Assembly: GCF_016908375.1 (NCBI RefSeq)
Contig: NZ_JAFBDS010000002.1
Location: 62,001 to 126,000, forward strand
Direction of reading: 5' to 3'
Length of the DNA: 64,000 nt
Source of the DNA: Amphibacillus cookii
Lineage (GTDB): Bacteria > Bacillota > Bacilli > Bacillales > Amphibacillaceae
The notes beneath the pieces are model-generated. The model had not been told where the DNA came from and ran no database searches. It was given only the letters and a program-made list of their open reading frames with translations. The position numbers and the translations under genes were made by a program. The stretch's first letter is position 1; each line of letters begins with the position of its first letter. Below are positions 37,506 to 47,434 of the stretch, in pieces.

Positions 37506-37585
37506 TTCGGCACTCATTAGCGGGTGTCGACTTTTTTGAGAAGTATGTTGTAATAATTAAATTTTAATGATAAGTGAGGATTAAC

Positions 37586-39058
37586 ATGAAAAAATTAAAA
37601 GCGATTATTGATGATTTGCCATTTCCTTATCGCGGATCGCATTTAACCAACCGAGATATTAAAGACATAAAAATAGATTCGCGTGCCGTACAAGCTGATG
37701 ATCTGTTTGTTTGTATAAGTGGATATACTGTTGATGGCCATGACTTTGTTAAACAAGCGGTTGATAAGGGGGCTGTAGCTATCATTGCAGAAAAAACATT
37801 AGCTATAGACACCGTTCCTGTTATTTATGTTAAGGACACTAAACGTGTGTTAAGTTATTTAGCTAGTTATTTTTACGATCACCCTTCAAATGATGTACAC
37901 TTAATCGGGATAACGGGAACGAATGGTAAAACGTCGGTCAGTTATTTACTTGATGAGATATTCACACTAGCTAAGCAAAAAACGGCTGTTATTGGAACCA
38001 TTCAAATGAAAATAGCTGACACTATTTATCCAATTGCCAATACAACACCAGAACCCTCTTATTTGCAAAAAAGTTTTAAACAAATGGTTGATACAAATAT
38101 TGATCATTGTATGATGGAAGTCTCTTCCCATGCATTGGAATTAGGGAGAGTAAACGGCTGTGATTTTGATCTTGCTATCTTCACAAATTTATCGCAAGAT
38201 CATCTTGATTTTCATGAAACGATGGATGATTATTTAAAAGCAAAGCTGCGCTTGTTTTATCAACTAGGGAATCGGTATCAACAATCCCGTCCTAAATATG
38301 CAGTGATTAATGGAGATGATCGCTATGCGAATGATTTTGCGCATGCATCAAGTCAACCAGTTATTACATATGGGCTAACGGACATGTGTGATATTTATGC
38401 AGATCAAATTCAGTTTTCTGCTAATGGGACGATCTTTAACTTGCATACTTTAGAAGGAACGGTTGAAATCAAAACGGATTTGATCGGTAAATTTAATGTG
38501 TATAATATGTTAGCAGCAGCGTCTGCAGCCCAATTGTCAGGTGTGACTTTAGCGACTATTAAACAGGGGTTGGAACAGTCGAAAGGGGTGAGGGGACGAT
38601 TCGAAACCGTTAAAGGTGATCACCCTTTCGGCATTATTATTGATTATGCCCATACACCTGATTCACTAGAAAATGTTTTAGCAACGATCCAATCTTTTGC
38701 TCAAGCGAAGATTTATCTTGTTATCGGTTGTGGAGGAGATCGTGATCGAACCAAACGACCATTGATGGCAGCGATTGGGGAGAAATATGCTGATTTCACC
38801 ATCCTTACTTCAGATAATCCAAGGTCTGAAGATCCATTAGAAATTATTGAAGATATGAGAGAAGGAATGGAATCTAATCGTTATAAGATAGAAATTGATC
38901 GAAAGCAAGCGATTAAGCACGCTGTATCATTAGCTGCGCCTAATGATATTATCTTAATTGCAGGAAAAGGCCATGAAACGTATCAAATTATTGGTGATCA
39001 AACGATTCATTTTGATGATTATCAAGTAGCTTTGCAAGCATTATCTGAAGGTCGTTGA
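37586..39058 (+). CDS. murE: UDP-N-acetylmuramoyl-L-alanyl-D-glutamate--2,6-diaminopimelate ligase
   Basis: This cytoplasmic Mur ligase adds the third residue of the stem peptide using ATP. The P-loop is GITGTNGKTSVSY (about 110-121). The DNPR motif at Asp410 (SDNPRSEDP) is the signature of enzymes that select meso-diaminopimelate, so the wall should be of the mDAP type. GRF/RGRFETVKG and DYAHTPDSLENVL are standard. ATG 37586 (490 residues) has GTGAGGA upstream; the GTG at 37574 is within that site. It starts the mur part of the cluster after a repeat-filled gap. Confidence 0.95.
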   Translation: MKKLKAIIDDLPFPYRGSHLTNRDIKDIKIDSRAVQADDLFVCISGYTVDGHDFVKQAVDKGAVAIIAEKTLAIDTVPVIYVKDTKRVLSYLASYFYDHPSNDVHLIGITGTNGKTSVSYLLDEIFTLAKQKTAVIGTIQMKIADTIYPIANTTPEPSYLQKSFKQMVDTNIDHCMMEVSSHALELGRVNGCDFDLAIFTNLSQDHLDFHETMDDYLKAKLRLFYQLGNRYQQSRPKYAVINGDDRYANDFAHASSQPVITYGLTDMCDIYADQIQFSANGTIFNLHTLEGTVEIKTDLIGKFNVYNMLAAASAAQLSGVTLATIKQGLEQSKGVRGRFETVKGDHPFGIIIDYAHTPDSLENVLATIQSFAQAKIYLVIGCGGDRDRTKRPLMAAIGEKYADFTILTSDNPRSEDPLEIIEDMREGMESNRYKIEIDRKQAIKHAVSLAAPNDIILIAGKGHETYQIIGDQTIHFDDYQVALQALSEGR

Positions 39059-39080
39059 ACAACAGTATGAAAGGAAGTTA

Positions 39081-40430
39081 TTGATCGTGTTTTCTTTTTC
39101 TTTTATAAAAAATATATTTCAACAAATAGATGGTGAGTACGAGCATATCAAATCGATAGCAGGAGTAGGTACAGATACGCGTAACGATTTAGCTTCTTTA
39201 CTATTTGTTCCGCTTAAAGGTCCTGCATTTGATGGACATGATTACCTAAAGGAAGCTATTGAAAAAGGAGCAGTGGCAGCTTTATGGCAAAGAAACAAGC
39301 CGCGGCCAGCTGGCATACCTGATCAATTTCCCTTAATTATCGTTAATGATACGTTACAAGCTTTACAAGAGCTTGCCTTAGCTTATCGTAAATGGATTAA
39401 TCCCAAAGTGATAGCTATTACGGGCTCAAACGGAAAGACGACAACGAAAGATATAATGGCTTCAATTTGTAATCAATGTTATCAAATTCACTTTACTAAA
39501 GGAAACTTGAATAATCATATTGGTGTTCCGCTTACTATATTGTCAATGCCTGTCGAGACGGAAGTACTTATTCTTGAGATGGGGATGAATCACTTCGGTG
39601 AAATTGAAAGACTTTCTAATATAGCCATTCCGGATATAGCAGTAATCACCAATATTGGAGAGTCTCATATTGAAAATTTGGGTTCTAGAGAAGGGATAGC
39701 CCAAGCAAAACTAGAAATAACGAGTGGTTTGAAAAAAGATGGTTTACTTATTTATGATGGTGATGAGCCATTATTGCAAAGCGAATATCGTTATCAGGTT
39801 CGAACAGTAGGGTTCTCAAGTAAGAATGATATGATACTAACAGAACTTAATCAGGAGAATGAGCATACAACATTTCGTATTAAAACAAGTGAAACCCTAT
39901 TTTGTATTCCTTTATTAGGTAAGCACCATGCTAAAAATGCAGCCTATGGGATTGGAATTGGTCGTGAACTAGGTATTAATGATGAGCGTATTCAAACGGG
40001 ATTAAATCAATTAAAAACAACGGATATGCGTTTTGAAATAATCAAAGGTCAAAAGGAAACCACATTAATTAATGATGCTTATAATGCCTCACCAACATCA
40101 ATGTTAGCGGCGATCAATGTGTTAAATTCAATGTCAGGGTTTAGAAAAAAGATCTTAATTTTAGGTGATATGTTTGAACTGGGGGAACATGCTCAGGCTT
40201 TTCACCATGAAATAGGTAAAGCTATTCCAACATCAATTGATTATCTTTGTACACTAGGTGATCATGCACACTATATTAGCGAATCAACAACAATTAATGC
40301 CCAACATTTTGAAACAAAAGACCAATTGGTTGCGTTCTTAAGTAAGCAATTATCTGCTGAAACGATTATGCTCTTTAAAGCATCACGTGGCATGAAATTT
40401 GAGCAAATAATTGATCGATTAAAGAAATAG
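39081..40430 (+). CDS. murF: UDP-N-acetylmuramoyl-tripeptide--D-alanyl-D-alanine ligase
   Basis: MurF adds D-Ala-D-Ala to complete the pentapeptide precursor. The P-loop is [15 protein letters not shown] (about 112-126). [19 protein letters not shown] and [17 protein letters not shown] are characteristic of MurF, and [12 protein letters not shown] lies near residue 360. TTG 39081 follows AAAGGAAG and is the likely start; GTG 39087 is an alternative two codons later. In B. subtilis murF lies elsewhere with ddl. Here it sits between murE and mraY, the order of many other bacteria. Confidence 0.94.
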   Translation: MIVFSFSFIKNIFQQIDGEYEHIKSIAGVGTDTRNDLASLLFVPLKGPAFDGHDYLKEAIEKGAVAALWQRNKPRPAGIPDQFPLIIVNDTLQALQELALAYRKWINPKVIAITGSNGKTTTKDIMASICNQCYQIHFTKGNLNNHIGVPLTILSMPVETEVLILEMGMNHFGEIERLSNIAIPDIAVITNIGESHIENLGSREGIAQAKLEITSGLKKDGLLIYDGDEPLLQSEYRYQVRTVGFSSKNDMILTELNQENEHTTFRIKTSETLFCIPLLGKHHAKNAAYGIGIGRELGINDERIQTGLNQLKTTDMRFEIIKGQKETTLINDAYNASPTSMLAAINVLNSMSGFRKKILILGDMFELGEHAQAFHHEIGKAIPTSIDYLCTLGDHAHYISESTTINAQHFETKDQLVAFLSKQLSAETIMLFKASRGMKFEQIIDRLKK

Positions 40431-40494
40431 ATTGTTATCAAGACAGATCATGCGATTTGGACGGTTAACAGATAATATATTAGGAGGAAGCGGT

Positions 40495-41478
40495 ATGAAT
40501 CAATATTTTTTACTGATTACGATTGGCATAGCATTTTTAATTACCGTCCTTGCTTCACCTGTTTTTATTCCTTTTTTAAGAAGGTTAAAGTTTGGACAGA
40601 GTATACGTGAAGAAGGTCCAAAATCCCATATGAAAAAGACCGGGACACCAACAATGGGTGGCATTATGATTATATTAAGCATAATCATTACGAGCTTGTA
40701 TATGTATAGTCGTATTGTAGAAAATCCTTTTACAAGAGAAATGAATTTAATTATGCTCGTACTAATTGGTTATGGGTTATTGGGATTTCTTGATGATTTC
40801 ATTAAAGTGGTTTTAAAGAGAAATTTAGGTTTGACCTCTAAGCAAAAATTAATTGGGCAATTGGCTGTTGCCATTCTATTCTATTTAATTTTGAGCTTAG
40901 GCGATATTTCAACAGCTTTATCGATTCCTGGGACAGGGTATCAATTAGAACTCGGGATATTATATCCATTGCTCGTTGTCGTTATGATTGTCGGGACATC
41001 TAATGCTGTTAATTTAACTGATGGATTAGACGGGCTTGTGTCAGGCAATGCTGTGATTGCTTTTGGTGCATTTGGTATTTTAGCTTGGTCAGTGAATGGA
41101 CCGTTAGAAGTTGCGATATTTGCACTAGCTGTAGTTGGGGCATTATTAGGATTTCTTGTATTTAATGCACATCCTGCGAAGGTGTTTATGGGGGATACAG
41201 GTTCATTAGCATTAGGAGGTGCCCTTGCTGCTATCGCTATTTTGATGCAACTGGAAGTGTTACTCATTATTATTGGTGGTATTTTTGTTATTGAAACGTT
41301 GTCTGTCATGCTTCAAGTTTTTTCATTTAAAACGCGAGGCAAGCGAATTTTTCTGATGAGTCCCTTACATCATCATTATGAATTAAAGGGATGGTCTGAA
41401 TGGCGAGTCGTTATGACTTTTTGGTTAGCCGGTCTTATATTGGCGATGTTAGGATTATACTTAGAGGTGTGGGCTTAA
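40495..41478 (+). CDS. mraY: Phospho-N-acetylmuramoyl-pentapeptide-transferase
   Basis: This polytopic membrane enzyme attaches phospho-MurNAc-pentapeptide to undecaprenyl phosphate, making lipid I. It has about ten helices. Conserved cytoplasmic motifs are [19 protein letters not shown] (the Mg-binding DD), [12 protein letters not shown] and the [15 protein letters not shown] segment. ATG 40495 gives 327 residues and has AGGAGG 7 bases upstream; the longer reading from 40432 is rejected. It ends immediately before murD (no gap). Confidence 0.96.
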   Translation: MNQYFLLITIGIAFLITVLASPVFIPFLRRLKFGQSIREEGPKSHMKKTGTPTMGGIMIILSIIITSLYMYSRIVENPFTREMNLIMLVLIGYGLLGFLDDFIKVVLKRNLGLTSKQKLIGQLAVAILFYLILSLGDISTALSIPGTGYQLELGILYPLLVVVMIVGTSNAVNLTDGLDGLVSGNAVIAFGAFGILAWSVNGPLEVAIFALAVVGALLGFLVFNAHPAKVFMGDTGSLALGGALAAIAILMQLEVLLIIIGGIFVIETLSVMLQVFSFKTRGKRIFLMSPLHHHYELKGWSEWRVVMTFWLAGLILAMLGLYLEVWA

Positions 41479-42825
41479 ATGAATAAACTCAAGAAATTTC
41501 CGTATAAACGTGTATTAGTGTTAGGTTTGGCTAAAAGTGGGACGGCAACATGTAACGTGCTCTCCAGAAATGGTGTGCATGTGATTGCCAATGATTTAAA
41601 GGCAAAGGAAACTGACCCTGAAATGGCTCAATTAAAAGCAAAAGGGGTCAAACTTGTTTTAGGAGAACACCCCTTATCATTATTAGATCAAGTTGATTTA
41701 GTGATTAAGAATCCTGGAATTCCCTATCATAATGAGATGATTAGTGTGGCTGAATCGAAAGGCATTCCTGTTTGGACAGAGATTGAATGTTTAAATTATT
41801 TAATTGATAACCCTATTATTGCAATTACAGGTTCTAATGGGAAAACAACAACAACGACTTTATGTCATGATATATTACGGAAAAGCCAACAATCTGTTCA
41901 ATTAGCTGGGAACATTGGTCGAGTAGCGATTGAAGTAGCTGAGCAGTTAAAAGATGATGAGAAGCTTGTATTGGAATTGTCTTCTTTTCAGTTAAAAGGT
42001 GTGAAGACATTCAAACCTAAGATCGCTGTTTTTCTGAATTTGTTTGAAGCGCATTTGGACTACCATGGTGATTTTCTAGACTATCAGCAGGCAAAAGCAA
42101 ATATTTTTGCGCGATTAACAGCTGAAGATTATCTTGTTTATAATGCCGATGATGTGCGTGTTTCTCAGTTAATTCAATCGAGTGCTGCAACACGGATTCC
42201 ATTTAGTACAACAACAAAACGTGTTGATGGCGCATGGGCAGATAAGACGCATATTTACTTTAAAGAACAGAAAATAATGGAACGCTCTTCTATCCGTTTA
42301 GTCGGTGCGCATAACTTGGAAAACATTTTAGCAAGTGTTGCTGCAACATTTCTTTTAGGAGCAACAGTTGAAGGAGTTAGAGAGACATTAACGACATTCA
42401 ATGGGGTTAAGCACCGCTTGCAATTTGTTGCGGAAAAAGAAGGACGCCTATTTTATAATGATTCAAAAGCAACAAATATATTGGCAAGTTCGAAAGCTCT
42501 AACGGCTTTTAATAAACCCGTCCATCTCATTGCAGGTGGTCTAGATCGAGGCAATGGGTTTGATGATCTTATTCCTTTTTTAGACCATGTCAAGGGAATG
42601 TACCTTTATGGGCAGACCGCCGGTAAACTAGCTACTGCTGGAAAGAAAGCCAAAGTTAAAGAAGTGCTAACTGGTGAGACGTTACAAGATATGGTTGAAT
42701 CAGCTTTTAAAAATGCTCAACCAGGTGAAGTTATTTTACTTTCTCCGGCTTGTGCAAGTTGGGATCAATTTAAAACATTTGAAGAACGCGGAGACATGTT
42801 TATTAATCTCGTGCATACACTTTAG
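41479..42825 (+). CDS. murD: UDP-N-acetylmuramoylalanine--D-glutamate ligase
   Basis: MurD adds D-glutamate to UDP-MurNAc-L-Ala. The N-terminal Rossmann-like domain (VLVLGLAKSGTATCNVL) is followed by the P-loop [18 protein letters not shown] (about 115-130). FNGVKHRLQFV, NDSKATNILASSKAL and LLSPACASWDQFKTFEERG complete the family pattern. The start ATG directly follows the mraY stop. Length 448 is standard. The neighbouring SEDS gene follows by about 50 bp. Confidence 0.96.
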   Translation: MNKLKKFPYKRVLVLGLAKSGTATCNVLSRNGVHVIANDLKAKETDPEMAQLKAKGVKLVLGEHPLSLLDQVDLVIKNPGIPYHNEMISVAESKGIPVWTEIECLNYLIDNPIIAITGSNGKTTTTTLCHDILRKSQQSVQLAGNIGRVAIEVAEQLKDDEKLVLELSSFQLKGVKTFKPKIAVFLNLFEAHLDYHGDFLDYQQAKANIFARLTAEDYLVYNADDVRVSQLIQSSAATRIPFSTTTKRVDGAWADKTHIYFKEQKIMERSSIRLVGAHNLENILASVAATFLLGATVEGVRETLTTFNGVKHRLQFVAEKEGRLFYNDSKATNILASSKALTAFNKPVHLIAGGLDRGNGFDDLIPFLDHVKGMYLYGQTAGKLATAGKKAKVKEVLTGETLQDMVESAFKNAQPGEVILLSPACASWDQFKTFEERGDMFINLVHTL

Positions 42826-42876
42826 TAAAACAAGCTATCGGTTTTGCGATTCGCTAACAAATTAGGAAGTGTTTGC

Positions 42877-43974
42877 ATGAAAAGAGAGCATAATATGGAT
42901 TGGAAGCTAGCGGTGAGTATATATTTATTAGTTTTAGTAGGGATCATTATGGTTTACAGTGCCTCAAGCATATGGGCAACTTATCGATTTGAAGACGGTT
43001 TTTACTTTGCCAAAAGGCAGTTTTTGTTTGCCTCGATAGGATTACTAGCCATGTATGGCGTGAGTCAGATTCCTTATCATACATGGCGTCTATATGCTAA
43101 GTACATCCTCATTTTTTGTTTTCTGTTACTTGGTCTCGTTCTGATTCCAGGGATCGGGTTAGTAAGAGGTGGAGCAAGAAGTTGGATTGGTGTAGGTGCA
43201 TTTAGTATCCAGCCCGCTGAATTTATTAAATTAGGATTACTTATTTTCTTAGCTGATGTGATTGCTGATCGTCAGAAAAAAATCACTTCATTTTCGAAAG
43301 GTTTTGCGCCGTTGTTGTTATTAATATTGGTTTGTTTTGGCTTGATTATGCTGCAGCCTGATTTAGGGACGGGGGTTGTCCTGGTTTCCTCTTGCATCAT
43401 TGTCTTATTTATATCTGGAGCAAAGATAAAGCACTTTACTTATCTTGGTATAGTCGGTGCCCTTGGTTTTGCAGGTTTAATTGCTTCAGCTCCTTATCGG
43501 ATCAATCGCATTACTGCTTTTCTAAATCCGTGGGAAGATCCACTAGGAAACGGGTTTCAAATTATTCAATCGCTATATGCGATTGGTCCAGGTGGACTAT
43601 TTGGTTTAGGTTTTGGAGAAAGCTTTCAGAAGTATTTCTATTTACCTGAACCACATAATGATTTTATATTTGCCATTATCGCGGAAGAGTTGGGTTTTAT
43701 CGGTGCGATAATGATATTGTTATTTTTTTTGTATTTGCTATGGAGGGGTGTCAGAATTGGCTTGAATGCTCCAGATAAATTTGGATCACTTCTAGCTATC
43801 GGCATCGTTTCAATGATCAGTTTGCAAGTTGCCATTAATATCAGCGTTGTTATCGGATTAATTCCTGTAACTGGTATAACTTTACCATTCTTAAGTTATG
43901 GCGGTTCATCGTTAACGCTCACACTCGCTTCGATGGGGATTGTTTTAAATATAAGTAGATATTGTCATTATTAA
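42877..43974 (+). CDS. spoVE: SEDS family peptidoglycan glycosyltransferase (SpoVE/FtsW type)
   Basis: This integral membrane protein of 365 residues with about ten helices polymerises lipid II and pairs with a class B PBP. Motifs include VYSASSIWA in the first helix, RGGARSWIGVGAFSIQPAEF (about 100), the NPWEDPLGNGFQIIQSLYAIG segment near 208, and GLTLPFLSYGGSS-type GITLPFLSYGGSSL near the C-terminus. ATG 42877 has TTAGGAAGTG upstream; the longer TTG reading is rejected. By position after murD it corresponds to B. subtilis spoVE. No separate ftsW is present at its usual ylaN-adjacent site, so this gene could serve division as well. Confidence 0.88.
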   Translation: MKREHNMDWKLAVSIYLLVLVGIIMVYSASSIWATYRFEDGFYFAKRQFLFASIGLLAMYGVSQIPYHTWRLYAKYILIFCFLLLGLVLIPGIGLVRGGARSWIGVGAFSIQPAEFIKLGLLIFLADVIADRQKKITSFSKGFAPLLLLILVCFGLIMLQPDLGTGVVLVSSCIIVLFISGAKIKHFTYLGIVGALGFAGLIASAPYRINRITAFLNPWEDPLGNGFQIIQSLYAIGPGGLFGLGFGESFQKYFYLPEPHNDFIFAIIAEELGFIGAIMILLFFLYLLWRGVRIGLNAPDKFGSLLAIGIVSMISLQVAINISVVIGLIPVTGITLPFLSYGGSSLTLTLASMGIVLNISRYCHY

Positions 43975-44017
43975 TGTGAGAAAAGAAAAAAACATCTGGT
44001 AAATTTTGCTTTGCTAA

Positions 44018-44072
44018 GGTTCTTTGTCAAATAGCGTCAGTGCGCTTTTTAAAAACGCACTGACGCTATTTT
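44018..44072 (+). repeat. Family A end fragment plus perfect hairpin after spoVE
   Basis: GGTTCTTTGTCAAATAGCG matches the left end of the two family A elements, then continues into a 15-bp perfect stem AATAGCGTCAGTGCG / CGCACTGACGCTATT (44030-44044, 44056-44070) with a T5/A5 loop and TTTTC after it. It may be an eroded or minimal element now acting as the spoVE terminator. No right end (ACAACC) or target duplication is found. Confidence 0.55.
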
Positions 44073-44511
44073 CAAATTGAAATGGCAAGGTTTAGTCGCT
44101 AGTATGTCATGCTATTGATTGATTTAAGTATCTAATAACTTGTTAGATAAATTGAATAGGTTTCGATTTTAATTATGATAGCAAGTTATAATTAAATGGA
44201 TGGTGTCGATAATAATAGTAAAATTCAATCTATTTACTCATGAAAATTGAAAGTAATTTAATAAGAATTATGCTATACTTTAGTTAACTATTTTTAATTA
44301 AGGAAATAGTTAAGGGGCTCGTTTTTTAACAATTAATAGCTGATTTTATTAACTTTTTCTGATCATGAAATGGGGTCTAAACTTCTATTTCACGCATTAA
44401 TGTAGGAAAATTAGTTTTAATTGGCGTTTCATATAAGGCAAGGTTTAGTTTTGAATAGTTAAAACAATTAAAGCTTCTGCTTTTATTCAGATAAAAAAAG
44501 GAAGATACGGG
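44073..44511. other. Long intergenic gap where murG and murB would be expected
   Basis: I find no ORF, tRNA or repeat here beyond the hairpin before it. The only promoter-like sequence is an extended -10 TGCTATACT at 44271-44279 upstream of divIB. In B. subtilis murG and murB occupy this position. Confidence 0.6.
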
Positions 44512-45315
44512 ATGGAAGATGAAAAAGTAGTCTCGATAGAGGAACGCATTCCTAAATTAAAGGAAGCGCGTCGCAAAAAAACCAATCGCCGCTTAATATT
44601 CTATTTATGTTTGTTCTTTGTTTTAATATCCATTGTGGTTTATCTACAATCACCGTTAAGTTATGTAAGTGAAATAAATGTTGCTGGACAAGAATACATC
44701 AGCACTGAAGAAATCATAGAATATAGTCGGTTATCAACTAATGATAATATATGGGGTTTTCGTACAAGTGACATAGAGGATAATATTAAAGAGCTTCCAG
44801 AAATTAAAGATGCAGAAGTGAAAAGGTTGCTTCCTAATCATATTAAAATAACCGTTAATGAGTTAGACAAAGTCGCTTATTTAAATGAGGGACAATATGT
44901 TTACCCACTATTAGAAAACGGGAAAACGTTAGAGTCGTTTCGAATCACTGATTGGCAAGGCGATGCGCCTTTATTGTTTAATTTTAACGATCAAGAGTAT
45001 TTGAAGATGTTGACTGAGCAACTTGTCCAACTGCCTTCCTTTATTGTTAGTCATATCTCAGAGATTTATTGGGAACCGAGTGATACAAATCCTTTTATAC
45101 TTAGAATGTTTATGACTGATGGTTTTGAAGTGTTAACAAGTATTCGTAATTTTAGTGATAACATGAGCAGTTATCCCTCAATCGTTAGCCAGTTAGATGA
45201 CGTTGGTGATGGTATTATTGAGATAGGTGAAGGTGGCGCCGTTTTTAATACATATGAATCAATGGAAGATAATGAAGTAGACGAAGAGGATGAAACCGAT
45301 GACAGTGAAGGATAA
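44512..45315 (+). CDS. divIB: Cell division protein DivIB (FtsQ)
   Basis: DivIB is a bitopic division protein that regulates the septal synthase with FtsL and DivIC. It has a basic cytoplasmic N-terminus (LKEARRKKTNRRL), one transmembrane helix (about 27-46), a POTRA/FtsQ-type domain (about 50-120: VSEINVAGQEYISTEEIIEY, LPEIKDAEVKRLLPN) and a C-terminal beta domain. The tail is very acidic (DNEVDEEDETDDSEG). AAAGGAAG lies upstream of ATG 44512. The end overlaps the next gene by 17 bp. Confidence 0.93.
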   Translation: MEDEKVVSIEERIPKLKEARRKKTNRRLIFYLCLFFVLISIVVYLQSPLSYVSEINVAGQEYISTEEIIEYSRLSTNDNIWGFRTSDIEDNIKELPEIKDAEVKRLLPNHIKITVNELDKVAYLNEGQYVYPLLENGKTLESFRITDWQGDAPLLFNFNDQEYLKMLTEQLVQLPSFIVSHISEIYWEPSDTNPFILRMFMTDGFEVLTSIRNFSDNMSSYPSIVSQLDDVGDGIIEIGEGGAVFNTYESMEDNEVDEEDETDDSEG

Positions 45316-45991
45316 ACACGTGATTTTTTCGTTTGTTTTATTCGTTTTTGGTTTTCTAATTGCTTCTAGTTATCAGCATACTAAAGGGTCGATACATGAT
45401 AGTGAGAATGCTGAATTGGCTTGGGAGCGCACGTTTTATTACCGACAGCAATTGATTCAATTTGAGGATGATAACAATCAATTACAGCAAGAAATTGATC
45501 AAGTCAAGCTTGATATTATACGACTTGAAAATCAATTTGCTAAACAAGAAGAGACAATTGGTACTTCTGCTTTAAATAAAATGATGTTACAAGGGTTAAC
45601 GGGAGAGCTTCCTGTTGAAGGTGCAGGTGTATTTGTATCTTTGAGTGATCGGGATTTCGGTGCATTAGAAGATAATGCGGATCAATATATTGTCCATGAT
45701 GGCCATGTTCAACTTGTTATCAATGAATTATATAGTGCTGGTGCGGAAGCTGTGGCCGTTAATGGTCAGCGTATTTTTCATGATAGCCATATCGTATGCA
45801 TTGGTCCTGTTATTGCAATAGACGGTAAGCAATATTCAGCTCCTTTTGTAATTGAGGCAATCGGTCATTCCGATACACTTAAAGAAAGTTTAGAATTATC
45901 TAACGGGGTCATTGATATCTTGATTAATGATCAAATTGAAGTAGAGATAGGTAAGCAGGAAATAATTGAAATGGACGCGAGAATAGGTTAA
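45299..45991 (+). CDS. ylxW: DUF881 family protein YlxW
   Basis: This membrane-anchored extracytoplasmic protein of about 230 residues has an N-terminal helix (about 6-25), a coiled coil (about 40-85; DDNNQLQQEIDQVKLDIIRL) and a DUF881 domain (GAGVFVSLSD, VINELYSAGAEAVAVNGQRI). Function is unknown, but the pair ylxW/ylxX stays with divIB and sbp in Bacillales. ATG 45299 is preferred: GAGG is 11 bases upstream, while the ATG at 45290 lies almost on it. It is paralogous to the next gene. Confidence 0.85.
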   Translation: MTVKDKHVIFSFVLFVFGFLIASSYQHTKGSIHDSENAELAWERTFYYRQQLIQFEDDNNQLQQEIDQVKLDIIRLENQFAKQEETIGTSALNKMMLQGLTGELPVEGAGVFVSLSDRDFGALEDNADQYIVHDGHVQLVINELYSAGAEAVAVNGQRIFHDSHIVCIGPVIAIDGKQYSAPFVIEAIGHSDTLKESLELSNGVIDILINDQIEVEIGKQEIIEMDARIG

Positions 45992-46006
45992 TGATAGGTG
46001 ATTACT

Positions 46007-46717
46007 ATGGTAAAAAAACAAATTATATTCTCGGTTTTGCTTGCGCTTCTCGGTTTTTTGCTTGTCGGTCATTTACGTTCGACAAGGGAAACTGAGGGGC
46101 ATGAAACAAAAGATAACTGGGAAATACGTTTACAACTTCAAGAAGAGCAAGCGCGTCAACAAGACTTGCAACAGGAGTTAAACGATCTAAATACAATAAA
46201 GTTACAGTATGAAACGAAATCAGAACAAGAACAAATTGAAGCCTTATACGAATCGATTGACTTGCTTGAAATGAAAGCAGGGCTAACAGAGTTAAGGGAT
46301 TCAGGGATAGTTATTGAGTTAACTCCTAATTATCAACAGACAGATCAATCATTTCCTGAGCTGAAACCGGAGTTATTAACCCGTTTAATTAATGAACTAA
46401 ATGCTTACGGTGCCGAGGCCATTTCAGTGGAAAATGAACGTATTATCGACTTAACCGCGATTCGCTATGTTAAAAGTAAAACTTACATTAATCAGCGGCC
46501 GTTACCTGATCTTCCACTAGAAGTAAAAGTTATTTCTACTAATCCTGAGCGCATACATAGCTACATGGAGGTTAGTCAAATCCGTAATGCGTTTGCTATG
46601 CACAATATCTCAATGGAGATTAATCTAAAAGATGAAGTAATCATACCGCCTTATCAAGACGATCTTAATTTAGAGTATATAAGGGTTTCTGATCAACAAG
46701 AAGAAGGTGATCAATAA
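46007..46717 (+). CDS. ylxX: DUF881 family protein YlxX
   Basis: This is the second DUF881 protein, about 236 residues, with the same layout as YlxW: transmembrane helix (about 5-24), coiled coil (about 38-85) and DUF881 domain (SGIVIELTPNY, LINELNAYGAEAISVENERI). It starts at ATG 46007 after AGGTG; the GTG at 45998 overlaps that site. Its stop overlaps the sbp start by one base. Tandem duplication of this family in the cluster is also seen in B. subtilis. No enzymatic residues are recognisable. Confidence 0.85.
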   Translation: MVKKQIIFSVLLALLGFLLVGHLRSTRETEGHETKDNWEIRLQLQEEQARQQDLQQELNDLNTIKLQYETKSEQEQIEALYESIDLLEMKAGLTELRDSGIVIELTPNYQQTDQSFPELKPELLTRLINELNAYGAEAISVENERIIDLTAIRYVKSKTYINQRPLPDLPLEVKVISTNPERIHSYMEVSQIRNAFAMHNISMEINLKDEVIIPPYQDDLNLEYIRVSDQQEEGDQ

Positions 46718-47097
46718 TGTGGTTGCCACTACTCTTTTTAGCGGTTGGCGTTGGATTGGGCTTATTGACTGAGTTATCTATTCCAAATTATTATGTTGAT
46801 TATTTAACAGTCATCATTTTAGTTGTTTTCGATGGATTATTCGGTGGTATAAAAGCGCATTTAAAAAATGAATTTAGATCAGCTTTGTTTATCTCCGGTT
46901 TTCTATCTAATTTAGCTTTGGCTATCTTGTTAACATTTATAGGAAATCAATTAATGGTAGATCTCTTTTTAGCAGCAGTTTTTGCTTTAGGTTTTCGTTT
47001 GTTTAAAAATATTGCTATAATTAGAAGGCAACTGTATGCTAATTATTTAAACAAAAAAGAAAAAAATGAAGGGAACAAGTCGATACGTGTAGAATAG
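46717..47097 (+). CDS. sbp: Small basic membrane protein Sbp (DUF1290)
   Basis: This 126-residue membrane protein has three or four hydrophobic helices (about 2-20, 27-45, 55-78, 80-95) and the motif VVFDGLFGGIKAHLKNEF with NYYVDYLTV, identifying the DUF1290 family. The C-terminal region is strongly basic (RRQLYANYLNKKEKNEGNK). It is translationally coupled to ylxX (TAATG overlap). Function is unknown; the gene always stands just before ftsA in Bacillales. Confidence 0.88.
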   Translation: MWLPLLFLAVGVGLGLLTELSIPNYYVDYLTVIILVVFDGLFGGIKAHLKNEFRSALFISGFLSNLALAILLTFIGNQLMVDLFLAAVFALGFRLFKNIAIIRRQLYANYLNKKEKNEGNKSIRVE

Positions 47098-47137
47098 TGT
47101 AAATATCATATATTTAAAAATTATAAAAATTATAGTA

Positions 47138-47166
47138 TTAATAGTCTAGCAATTAAATGGTATACT
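47138..47166 (+). promoter_or_regulatory. Candidate sigma-A promoter for ftsA-ftsZ
   Basis: TTAATA (47138-47143), 17 bases, then TATACT (47161-47166), preceded by TGG as an extended -10. It lies about 270 bp upstream of ftsA. The rest of the 337-bp sbp-ftsA gap shows no ORF or repeat. Confidence 0.5.
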
Positions 47167-47434
47167 ATTAAGAAGAATATTTTTATTATTTTTTAAGTGA
47201 TGGTTCAATAAAGTTGGCAAATAAGAAACCAAAATTAAAGTGGTGAACTTTTTAAGCTTAGTGTGTAGGTTTTCGCTCCATGAAGATTTCGGAATGAGTC
47301 AGTTAAGAGACGTGCCACTTAGCATTTGATACCATTGTGAATATCCTCTAAAAGTATGAGTGATAACTTTATAGAGATTATAAAATATTAAAAGTTAGTA
47401 AATATTGACGTGTAGATTGGGAGGTGCCTTACTT

